From Croceicoccus bisphenolivorans (GTDB lineage: Bacteria; Pseudomonadota; Alphaproteobacteria; Sphingomonadales; Sphingomonadaceae), in contig NZ_LRSE01000005.1 of the NCBI RefSeq assembly GCF_001634625.1, positions 186,001 to 250,000 on the forward strand: a stretch of 64,000 bases of DNA. The letters run 5' to 3'. Shown here in pieces: positions 55,926 to 63,261 of this stretch. The notes under the pieces are model-generated. The model saw nothing but the letters and a program-made list of their open reading frames with translations. It searched no databases and was not told the origin of the DNA. Numbering within the stretch: position 1 is the first letter of the stretch; each line of letters starts with the position of its first letter. The position numbers and the translations under genes were made by a program.

Positions 55926-57413
55926 ATGTCCCAGTCAGGACACCCTTCGGACATCCTCGACGATCGTTCGCTCTGGAAAACAGCCGCGTACATCGATGGC
56001 GCATGGGTTGGTGAAACGCCGCATGGCACTTACCAGCTGACCAATCCGGCCAATGGCGCCGTCATCGCCGAATTGCCGCGCTGTAAAGAGGCGGAAACCG
56101 ACGCCGCGATCGAGGCTGCGGAACGCGCCTTCCAGAGCTGGCGCCGTACGTCTGCCCAGCACCGCGCCGATATCCTGCGCCGCTGGTTCGATCTGACGAT
56201 CCAGCACAAGGAAGACCTCGCCCGCCTGATCACGCTGGAAGAGGGCAAGCCCATCCGCGAGGCGCGCGGCGAGATCGACTACGCCTCTTCGTTCATGCGC
56301 TGGTTCAGCGAGGAAGCGACCCGGGTGCGCGGCGACGTCATTCCCGCCAAGCTGCCCAGCCAGCGTATCGTCACGCTGCGCCAGCCGATCGGCGTTTGCG
56401 CCGCGATCACGCCGTGGAATTTCCCCGCCGCGATGATCACGCGCAAGGCCGCACCCGCGTTGGCAGCAGGCTGCACGATGGTGGTAAAGCCGGCCGGCGA
56501 AACCCCACTGACCGCGCTGGCGCTGGCCGAACTGGCCGAGCGGGCAGGCGTGCCGAAGGGCGTGTTCAGCGTCGTTACCGGCAACGATTCCCGCGCCATC
56601 GGTGGCCGCCTGACCGGCCACGATCTCGTGAGGAAGGTGACCTTCACCGGCTCGACCGGAGTGGGGCGTGTGCTGCTTGAACAGTCGGCGGCCACGATCA
56701 AGAAATGTTCGATGGAACTGGGCGGCAACGCACCGGCGATCATCTTCGACGATGCCGATCTCGATGTCGCGGTCGAAGGCGTGATGATGGCCAAGTTCCG
56801 CAACACCGGCCAGTCGTGCATCGGCGCGAACCGCATCTATGTGCAGGACGGCGTTTACGAAGAGTTTGCCCGCCGCTTCACCGAGCGTGTCGCAGCTATG
56901 AAAGTGGCCGATGGCATGGACGAGACATCGGACATCGGCCCGCTGATCGGTCCGGGTGCCGTGGCCAAGGTGGAGGAACATATCGCCGACGCCGTGTCGA
57001 AGGGTGCGCGCGTGCTGTGCGGCGGCGAACGGTCCGAACTTGGCGGGCAATTCTTCCTGCCCACGGTTCTCGCCGATGTGCCGCAGGGCGCATTCGTCGC
57101 TTGCGAGGAAACCTTCGGCCCTGTCGCGCCGCTGTTCCGGTTCAAGGATCAGGCGGAAGTCATCGCAATGGCGAACGACACCGAGTTCGGCCTCGGCTCG
57201 TACCTCTTCACGCAGAACGCATCGCGCATCTGGGCAGTGGCGGAGCAGATCGAGGCGGGCCTTGTCGGCATCAACACCGGCTTCATTTCCAACGAGACCG
57301 CGCCGTTCGGCGGGATCAAGCAGTCCGGCCTTGGCCGGGAGGGTTCGCATCTCGGAATCGATGAGTTCCTCGAAGCGAAATACCTCTGCTGGGCCGGCGT
57401 AGAGGATTACTGA
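55926..57413 (+). CDS. NAD(P)-dependent aldehyde dehydrogenase (succinate-semialdehyde / HpaE type)
   Basis: 495 aa. PWNFPAAMITRKAAPALAAGCTMVVKPA near residues 155-185 (cofactor Lys), TFTGSTGVG near 240, catalytic Glu in MELGGNAP near 265, catalytic Cys in NTGQSCIGANRIYV near 300, and C-terminal APFGGIKQSGLGREG. Sequence style is that of GabD. It may oxidise the aldehyde made by the DHDPS-like enzyme, or act as 5-carboxymethyl-2-hydroxymuconate semialdehyde dehydrogenase (HpaE) for the ring-cleavage genes further right. The choice is open. Confidence 0.9.
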   Translation: MSQSGHPSDILDDRSLWKTAAYIDGAWVGETPHGTYQLTNPANGAVIAELPRCKEAETDAAIEAAERAFQSWRRTSAQHRADILRRWFDLTIQHKEDLARLITLEEGKPIREARGEIDYASSFMRWFSEEATRVRGDVIPAKLPSQRIVTLRQPIGVCAAITPWNFPAAMITRKAAPALAAGCTMVVKPAGETPLTALALAELAERAGVPKGVFSVVTGNDSRAIGGRLTGHDLVRKVTFTGSTGVGRVLLEQSAATIKKCSMELGGNAPAIIFDDADLDVAVEGVMMAKFRNTGQSCIGANRIYVQDGVYEEFARRFTERVAAMKVADGMDETSDIGPLIGPGAVAKVEEHIADAVSKGARVLCGGERSELGGQFFLPTVLADVPQGAFVACEETFGPVAPLFRFKDQAEVIAMANDTEFGLGSYLFTQNASRIWAVAEQIEAGLVGINTGFISNETAPFGGIKQSGLGREGSHLGIDEFLEAKYLCWAGVEDY

Positions 57414-57445
57414 AAGGGCTGCAGCCCGGAGATGGGAGACAGGAC

Positions 57446-58552
57446 ATGACCTTGCCAACGGCGGAAGTGGTGCGCGCAGCGCGGCGGGCATCGTCAGGAA
57501 TGGCCGATCGCGATACCCCGTTCATTTTCGACGAGTGGTATGTGGCCGCCTTTTCCGACGACGTCGGTCGTGAGTTGCTGCCCCGCAAGCTGCTTGGCAA
57601 GAATGTCCTGCTCTATCGCACATCGGCGGGGGAGGCAGTGGCCCTCGACGATCGCTGTGCGCACCGTTCCTACCCGTTGTCTGACGGCACGCTGGAAGGC
57701 GACACCGTCGTCTGCGGCTATCACGGCTTTCGCTACGATGCGAAAGGGGACTGCATAGAAGTTCCCGCCATGGCCAAGTGTCCGCGCAGCATCGGCGTGA
57801 AGCGCTATGCGCTGGTCGAGCGGGGGCCGCTGCTGTGGATCTGGATGGGCAACGCAGAGGCTGCCGATCCGGCGCTGATTCCGGATACTTCGTACCACAC
57901 CAGCCCTGAATGGGCCTGTTCGAAGGAATATCTGCATCTGCCCGGCAACTACGTCAGCCTGCACGAAAACCTGCTGGATCTGACGCACCTTAGCTACATT
58001 CACGCCAAGAGCTTCGGTTCGCCCGAATATGCGCGTGCACCCTATACGACCGAACTGGGCAACGGGCGTTTCACAGTCCGGCGCGAGGTCATCCCCACAG
58101 TGCTGCCGCCGGTCTGGGCCGATCCGATGGGACTGACCGGTGTGACGACGGCTGCCCGCATCGCCATTTCCGCCTTCGAATCCCCCGGGTTGCACAGGGT
58201 GACGACGAGTTTCTATGATTCTGCCGTGCCCGAAAGTGAACGTGTCGTCGGCACGATTTGCACGTCGCACATTCCGACACCCGAAACCCGCACGTCCACG
58301 CACTACCACATCGTGCACGGGCGCAATTTCGGGCTGGACGATGCGGTTGCCACGCAGGTGATGCACGAACGGCTGTTCACCGCTTTCCGCGAGGACGTTG
58401 ACGCGCTGACGAAGCTGGAAGTCGTGCTGGAAGAAACCGCGCCGGAAGACTTTTACGAAATCTCCGTTCCTACCGACGGCCCGTCAGTGGCGATGCGCCG
58501 TTACCTGTTGCAACGCGCCGATGCAGAGGCGCAGGCGCGCGCGGAAAGTTAG
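57446..58552 (+). CDS. Rieske non-heme iron oxygenase (VanA-like), no. 4
   Basis: 368 aa. Rieske ligands Cys71-x-His73 and Cys90-x2-His93 (RCAHRSYPLSDG, CGYHGFRYD); mononuclear site ENLLDLTHLSYIH. The start ATG 57446 follows GGGAGAC; ATG 57500 is an alternative. Last gene of the cyclodeaminase-led operon, 32 bp after the aldehyde dehydrogenase. Its stop overlaps that of the convergent EthD gene by 4 bp. Most like no. 3. Confidence 0.9.
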   Translation: MTLPTAEVVRAARRASSGMADRDTPFIFDEWYVAAFSDDVGRELLPRKLLGKNVLLYRTSAGEAVALDDRCAHRSYPLSDGTLEGDTVVCGYHGFRYDAKGDCIEVPAMAKCPRSIGVKRYALVERGPLLWIWMGNAEAADPALIPDTSYHTSPEWACSKEYLHLPGNYVSLHENLLDLTHLSYIHAKSFGSPEYARAPYTTELGNGRFTVRREVIPTVLPPVWADPMGLTGVTTAARIAISAFESPGLHRVTTSFYDSAVPESERVVGTICTSHIPTPETRTSTHYHIVHGRNFGLDDAVATQVMHERLFTAFREDVDALTKLEVVLEETAPEDFYEISVPTDGPSVAMRRYLLQRADAEAQARAES

Positions 58553-59253
58553 CCGATCGCCACTGTCCGCGCGTTCACCATCATCGCGCGGGATTTGGCA
58601 GGGTCGGTAAAGCGCGGCTCGTCCGGCGCCATGTTCAGGCGGTAGTGATCGCTTGCGAATTCCGCCGCAAGGCTGGCGGCGCTGTCGAACACAATATTGC
58701 CGATGCCGTCGAACGGGGCGGCCGCGAACCCGTCAATGACCCGACCGTCAGTGGCACAAGATGCCAGGTTGACCAGCCGTTCGCGCGTGCCCTGTCCGGC
58801 AAGGGCTAGACCGGCGTGGTGCACGGTCCAGTATTCGAAGAATTCCGCCATCGTCATTCCCGCGCGCCGCACGGGCAGGGTAAGAATCTTCACGGAATCC
58901 GGAGTTGCGGGCTTCCCGTTCCAGATCTGCCGCACCGGACCTGACACCACCTGCGGCGGTTCGGCCAAAAGCGATCTGCGCGGGCCGAGCCAGTCGGCGG
59001 TAAAAGCGGTCGACGCGAAGAACGCCGCCGCGTCACCGGCCCGCTCGAACTCGTATTCGTCCACAGTGTCGTAGGGTGCGGGCGGGGCGTTCTCGATCGG
59101 GTTGTCCACCGCGCAAGCCGAATTGTGGATGTGGCTGACGAGACCATTACCCATAACGCCCGATCCCGCAGCGAACCATCGGTCCGGGAACTCGTTCGGA
59201 CTGATGGCATCACTGCGGGTCAGGAAAAGCGCTACCTTGTAGCGGTCGCTCAC
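58549..59253 (-). CDS. Tandem EthD-like (dimeric alpha/beta-barrel) protein
   Basis: 234 aa. Two ferredoxin-like alpha/beta halves: residues ~5-110 (YKVALFLTRSDAISPNEFPDRWFA) and ~120-230 (VKILTLPVRRAGMTMAEFFEYWTVHHAGLA). The second contains the EthD-type YW-x-HHAGL box. EthD proteins accompany monooxygenases and ring-degrading enzymes; their role may be in handling reactive ring products. GTG start overlaps the Rieske stop by 4 bp (GTGA), so the two are co-translated. Confidence 0.82.
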   Translation of the reverse strand: MSDRYKVALFLTRSDAISPNEFPDRWFAAGSGVMGNGLVSHIHNSACAVDNPIENAPPAPYDTVDEYEFERAGDAAAFFASTAFTADWLGPRRSLLAEPPQVVSGPVRQIWNGKPATPDSVKILTLPVRRAGMTMAEFFEYWTVHHAGLALAGQGTRERLVNLASCATDGRVIDGFAAAPFDGIGNIVFDSAASLAAEFASDHYRLNMAPDEPRFTDPAKSRAMMVNARTVAIG

Positions 59254-60314
59254 GCAGGGACCGCTTCGGGAGCCTTGGCTGTTTCAGCCTGCTCTTCGGC
59301 GATCTTACGGTCGATCAGGCGCCGGCCCAGCGTCAACCCGTTGTCGAAGTGGGTATAGGCCATCTGGTCCTCGCCTGCTTCATTGACCACCTGTTGCTGC
59401 GCCTCGATCATCGTGCGGTCCTCGACGAACCCTGCCGAAACGCGCTCGGCAAGCGAGTTGGTCAGGTTTGCGTCGTCCAGCGCAAAGTTGTGAGCATAGA
59501 CCCAGAAGTAGTGGGTGTTATGTTCGTCCGCCGGAGTGATCAGCTGGTTCGAATGGAACACCATCGTTTCGGGCGCGAGCTTGCCTTCGGGTGCGCCGGT
59601 ATTGGCAGGCGCACTGCCTGACGACATCGAGAAGTGATTGCTGAGCGTCGACAGGTGATAGATGTTCCAGCGATCGACCGCTCCCTCGAAGCGTTCGTGA
59701 CCCTTCAGGTAAGGTGCGAAGCCAGCTTCGTTCAGATACCAGCGGGTCATCTTCACGCCCTTGTCGGTCTGCTCGACCTTGGGATTGACCTCCGCGATCG
59801 TGCGCGATCCGCCCAGCGAATTCTCGTGCACGAAGGAAAGGTGCGAGAAGTCGAGCAGGTTGTCGAGCACCAGCAGGTAGTTCGCCTTGAAGCTGGCGTA
59901 ACGCGGCACGCAGGCCCATTCGGCGCTATCGTTCTGGTGACAGTCTGGGATCAGGTCCGGATCGGCCTTGTCGGCATCGCCCATCCATACCCAGACCAGC
60001 TTGTGACGTTCGACTGCGGGGAAGCTGCGGATGTCGGTATTGGGGCTGACGCCCTTGCGGCCCGGTTCTTCCACGCAGGTGCCTTCGCCGTCGAAGACAA
60101 GGCCGTGATACATGCAGCGGATGCAATCGCCTTCGCGGCGGCCCAGCGACAGCGGGGCGAAACGGTGGCTGCAGCGATCGATGATCGCCGCGACGGAATC
60201 ATCGGCCTTGCGATAGAGGATCAGGCCCTTGCCCAAAATCTTGCGGGCGAGGAAATCGTCCTTGGTAAGTTCATGGGCCCACGCACTTGCGTACCAGGCG
60301 TTCTGGATGAACAT
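59250..60314 (-). CDS. Rieske non-heme iron oxygenase (VanA-like), no. 5
   Basis: 354 aa. Rieske ligands Cys48-x-His50 and Cys67-x2-His70 (RCSHRFAPLSLGRREG, CMYHGLVFD); mononuclear site DNLLDFSHLSFVH. ATG 60314 has GGAGAGAAG upstream; an in-frame ATG at 60332 is less likely. It is the partner of the EthD gene and is divergent from the AraC regulator across a perfect CGATACGCATCG site. The Rieske box is close to that of no. 1. Confidence 0.9.
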   Translation of the reverse strand: MFIQNAWYASAWAHELTKDDFLARKILGKGLILYRKADDSVAAIIDRCSHRFAPLSLGRREGDCIRCMYHGLVFDGEGTCVEEPGRKGVSPNTDIRSFPAVERHKLVWVWMGDADKADPDLIPDCHQNDSAEWACVPRYASFKANYLLVLDNLLDFSHLSFVHENSLGGSRTIAEVNPKVEQTDKGVKMTRWYLNEAGFAPYLKGHERFEGAVDRWNIYHLSTLSNHFSMSSGSAPANTGAPEGKLAPETMVFHSNQLITPADEHNTHYFWVYAHNFALDDANLTNSLAERVSAGFVEDRTMIEAQQQVVNEAGEDQMAYTHFDNGLTLGRRLIDRKIAEEQAETAKAPEAVPA

Positions 60315-60370
60315 GTCTTCTCTCCGTTGCATCTCGTTGCCCGCATTCTAACAACGGTGTGCCCAAGATT

Positions 60371-60382
60371 CGATACGCATCG
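60371..60382. promoter_or_regulatory. Palindromic operator candidate CGATACGCATCG
   Basis: Arms CGAT / ATCG around ACGC, midway between the divergent starts of Rieske no. 5 (57 bp) and AraC (46 bp). Together with 47003-47014 it is the best copy of the recurrent CGATACG sequence. Confidence 0.55.
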
Positions 60383-60427
60383 TTCAAATATTTTGGCCAT
60401 TTCCTGAAATCGGGTTAGGATGGCCGC

Positions 60428-61336
60428 ATGACGTCGGCGCGAACGATCCCTGCCTATTCCCTGTTCGGCCAACCGGCGGGCCTTGTCGAACCGCGCTTCT
60501 GCCATGTGGAGCGGATCGGCGACCGCTGGAAGCTCCATGCCGGACTGGTGGAGCGCCACAGCCATCCGCACCTGCACCAGATGACGCTATGGATCGCGGG
60601 TAGCGGCGAATATTACGCGGACGAGGAAGTCAGCACGATCCGTGCCGGAACCTGCTGCTGGATGCCTGCCGGCGCTGTCCACGGTTTTGCGGTAGAGGCG
60701 GGGAGCGAATCCATCGTCCTTTCCATGTCCGACGACTTCGCCCGCGAACAGTTTGCCGGACTGTCGCAGTTCACGCCGTTTCACACGTGGCTGATCCAGA
60801 AGTTCGATGCCGAACAACGCGGCTGGATCGGATCGCTGTTCGCGCGGATGGAACGGGAATACGGCTCCACCGGGCCAGGTCAGGTCCAGTCGATCGGTTC
60901 GCTGGCGCGGCTTGTCATCGTCGACATGCTTCGCATGGCCGAAGACCATGCCGGCGGAACGGAGGAGCGGGGCGGCGAATCCTCGCTGCTGGTTCGCTTC
61001 ATGTCGCTGGTCGAAATGCGGCTGGGCGAAAGGCCGGGTGTCGAGGCGCTGGCCGACGAGCTGGGCACGACGCCCTACCTTCTTAACCGTGCATGCAAGG
61101 CGGGTCTGGACATGCGGGCATCTGACGTGGTTCGCGCACGGCACTTGCAGGAAGCAAAGCGCCTTTTGCTGTTCACGGTGCTGGACGTGGGCGAGATCGG
61201 GGCCCTTGTCGGCTATCCCGATCCGGCCCACTTCGCGCGAACGTTCCGGACTGCTACGGGCCAGACACCGCGCCAGTGGCGCGACGACCGGATGCGCGCG
61301 ATCGACGAAGCGTCAGCGCGCGACAGAGGCGAGTAG
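60428..61336 (+). CDS. AraC-family regulator with cupin sensor domain
   Basis: 302 aa. N-terminal cupin-like ligand domain (LVERHSHPHLHQMTLWIAGSGEYYADEE; CCWMPAGAVHGF) in residues ~1-140 and a C-terminal double helix-turn-helix (VEALADELGTTPYLLNRACKAGL; VLDVGEIGALVGYPDPAHFARTFRTATGQTPRQWR). The layout is that of PobR/HpaA-type activators of aromatic-acid operons. AGGATGG precedes the ATG. The gene ends overlapping the 3' end of the HpaI-like gene by 24 bp on the other strand. Confidence 0.9.
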   Translation: MTSARTIPAYSLFGQPAGLVEPRFCHVERIGDRWKLHAGLVERHSHPHLHQMTLWIAGSGEYYADEEVSTIRAGTCCWMPAGAVHGFAVEAGSESIVLSMSDDFAREQFAGLSQFTPFHTWLIQKFDAEQRGWIGSLFARMEREYGSTGPGQVQSIGSLARLVIVDMLRMAEDHAGGTEERGGESSLLVRFMSLVEMRLGERPGVEALADELGTTPYLLNRACKAGLDMRASDVVRARHLQEAKRLLLFTVLDVGEIGALVGYPDPAHFARTFRTATGQTPRQWRDDRMRAIDEASARDRGE

Positions 61337-62068
61337 CGTTGCCGCGCCCTTTGTAAGAAGGCCGATGTCCGTTCCGATGGAGATGAAGGCAAAACCTTCC
61401 TCTACCCTTCGTTGCGCATCTTCCGGCGAAAGACCGAAGATGCCGGCCGGCTTCCCCGCGGCGGCAATCCTCTCCCGCGCATGGGTGATCGCGGCCTGGA
61501 CTTCGGGATGGCCGGGATTGCCAAGATGGCCAAGCGAGGCCGAGAGATCAGCGGGGCCGATGAACAGGGCGTCCACGCCGTCAACCGCCGCGATCGCGTC
61601 GATATCTTCCAGCGCCGCGCGGCTTTCGATCTGGACGATCAGGGTGAGCCGGCTGTCCAGTTCCTTGAGGTACGCCGGATCAGCGCCAAAGCCGGTCGCC
61701 CGGGCGGTGGCGCTGGCGACGCCGCGAATGCCGACGGGCGGGTAGCGGCTGGCCGCAACGGCGTCGCGGGCCTGCTGCGCGCTGTCCAGCATCGGGATCA
61801 GCAGGGTCGTGAACCCGATGTCGAGATACTGCTTGATCGCAACCGGTTCAGCCAATGGCACGCGGGCGATGGCATCGACGGGGTATGGTGCTGTTGCCTG
61901 CAACTGTGCCAGCAGCGTCTGCGCCGTGTTGGGCGCATGCTCACCGTCGAACAGCAGCCAGTCGAACCCGGCGCGGGCGCAGATTTCGGCCGTGTAGTTG
62001 TTGGCCAGCGCCTGCCACAGTCCGAACAGCGGCTTGCCAGCGGCAAGGCGGTCCTTGAAAGCGGTCAT
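61313..62068 (-). CDS. hpaI: HpcH/HpaI-type aldolase
   Basis: 251 aa metal-dependent class II pyruvate aldolase. [14 protein letters not shown] near residue 37 (active-site acidic/His), [18 protein letters not shown] near 80, [36 protein letters not shown] near 145, and [12 protein letters not shown] near the end. HpaI splits 4-hydroxy-2-oxoheptane-1,7-dioate to pyruvate and succinate semialdehyde. ATG overlaps the hydratase stop by 4 bp. The order ring dioxygenase, isomerase, hydratase, aldolase fits a homoprotocatechuate-type pathway. Confidence 0.9.
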   Translation of the reverse strand: MTAFKDRLAAGKPLFGLWQALANNYTAEICARAGFDWLLFDGEHAPNTAQTLLAQLQATAPYPVDAIARVPLAEPVAIKQYLDIGFTTLLIPMLDSAQQARDAVAASRYPPVGIRGVASATARATGFGADPAYLKELDSRLTLIVQIESRAALEDIDAIAAVDGVDALFIGPADLSASLGHLGNPGHPEVQAAITHARERIAAAGKPAGIFGLSPEDAQRRVEEGFAFISIGTDIGLLTKGAATLLASVAR

Positions 62069-62871
62069 ACGAAGCGCACCGAAATCGAGCCGAGCGGACC
62101 GTAATCGGCATGGAACGTGTCACCGGCGCTGGCGAATACCGGTGCGGTAAAACTGCCGCCCAGCACGATCTGCCCCGGTTCCAGCCATTCGCCATAGGGC
62201 GCAAGCTTGTTGGCCAGCCAAGCGATACCCATCGCTGGATGGTTCAGGACGGCAGCGGCAACACCCGATTCCTCGACAACGCCGTTCTTGTGCAGCAAGG
62301 CCGAAACCCAGCGCAAGTCGACGGCATCGGGCTTCACCGGCAGACCGCCCAGCACGATCCCGGCATTGGCGGCGTTGTCCGAAATGGTATCGAACACCTT
62401 GCGGGTCGTTCCGGTGGGCTTGTCGATCCGTTCGATCCGCGCGTCGATGATTTCCAGCGCGGGGGTCACGTACTCTGTCGCGCGCAAAGCGTCGTAGATC
62501 GTGCAGTCCGGCCCCTTCAGTGGTTCCTTCAGGATGAAGGCCAGTTCCACTTCCACCCGCGGTTCGATGAAGCGAGAGATTGGAATGTCCTGTCCGTTGG
62601 GGAACAGCATGTCATCCAGCAGGGTGCCGAAATCCGGCTCCGTCACGTTGGACGAACGCTGCATGGCCCGGCTGGTCAGCCCGATCTTGTGGCCGATGAC
62701 CTTGCGCCCCGCGGCGATCTTGTTGGCCACCCATGCGCGGCTGACGAGGTAGCCGTCCTCCAGCGTCATTGATGGATGTTCAAGGCTGAACTGCCCGACT
62801 TGCGTACGGGTGCGTTCCGCCTCGTCAAGCCGGCCGGCCAGTTGCTCGATAATGTCAGATGCCAGCGCCAT
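62065..62871 (-). CDS. hpaH: 2-oxo-hept-4-ene-1,7-dioate hydratase (HpaH/MhpD family)
   Basis: 268 aa. [29 protein letters not shown] near residue 60, [14 protein letters not shown] near 103 (metal-binding Glu residues), [13 protein letters not shown] near 135, [11 protein letters not shown] near 170 and the closing [18 protein letters not shown]. The TEPDFG and EPRVEVE boxes and length fit HpaH; MhpD-type 2-hydroxypentadienoate hydratases are similar, so the choice rests on the adjacent HpaF and HpaI homologues. ATG six bases after the hpaF stop. Confidence 0.9.
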   Translation of the reverse strand: MALASDIIEQLAGRLDEAERTRTQVGQFSLEHPSMTLEDGYLVSRAWVANKIAAGRKVIGHKIGLTSRAMQRSSNVTEPDFGTLLDDMLFPNGQDIPISRFIEPRVEVELAFILKEPLKGPDCTIYDALRATEYVTPALEIIDARIERIDKPTGTTRKVFDTISDNAANAGIVLGGLPVKPDAVDLRWVSALLHKNGVVEESGVAAAVLNHPAMGIAWLANKLAPYGEWLEPGQIVLGGSFTAPVFASAGDTFHADYGPLGSISVRFV

Positions 62872-62877
62872 CCGGAA

Positions 62878-63261
62878 TCAGCCTTTCAACCGCTTGTGAA
62901 TCGAATTCTTCTTCCAGCCGTCCACTTCGGTGACGTAAAGCGAAAACGCGAACGGGCGCGTTTCGAACAGGTCGGCCAGGAAATCGGTGATCCGCGCCGA
63001 CAGGGCATCGAAATAGGCCTTGCGGAACTCCGCACTGCGTCCGACGCCCATCTTGATGTCGATATTGACGAAAGCATCTTCGGCACAAGTGCCGTCGGCG
63101 ATGACATAGTCGTCGGCGCGATAGGCGCGGACGCGGATGCCGCCGATCGGGAACACCCCGTCGGAACGGTTCGCCATGTCGTCGGCGATCAGGTTCATCA
63201 GCCCCTTTAGATCGAGCGCGCCTTCAAGGTTCGCGCTCCATTCGATGATCGCGTGCGCCAT
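62878..63261 (-). CDS. hpaF: 5-carboxymethyl-2-hydroxymuconate delta-isomerase (HpaF)
   Basis: 127 aa, the usual size for this tautomerase-fold enzyme. HAIIEWSANLEGALDLKGLM at the N-terminus, GVFPIGGIRVRAYRADDYVIADG near residues 36-58, FVNIDIKMGVGRSAEFRK near 64-81 and FSLYVTEVDGWKKNSIHKRL at the C-terminus match HpaF. It isomerises the dicarboxylic ring-fission product before decarboxylation. The ATG overlaps the dioxygenase stop by one base (TAATG). It is the most specific pathway marker in this cluster. Confidence 0.88.
   Translation of the reverse strand: MAHAIIEWSANLEGALDLKGLMNLIADDMANRSDGVFPIGGIRVRAYRADDYVIADGTCAEDAFVNIDIKMGVGRSAEFRKAYFDALSARITDFLADLFETRPFAFSLYVTEVDGWKKNSIHKRLKG

Noticed and set aside
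55926-57413. Firm call of gabD (succinate semialdehyde dehydrogenase)
   Set aside because: Sequence style fits GabD, but HpaE-type and aryl-aldehyde dehydrogenases look alike by eye, and the operon context differs from gab clusters.
57416-57427. Palindrome GGGCTGCAGCCC between the aldehyde dehydrogenase and Rieske no. 4 as a terminator
   Set aside because: Stem too short, no T-run, and the genes are only 32 bp apart in one operon.
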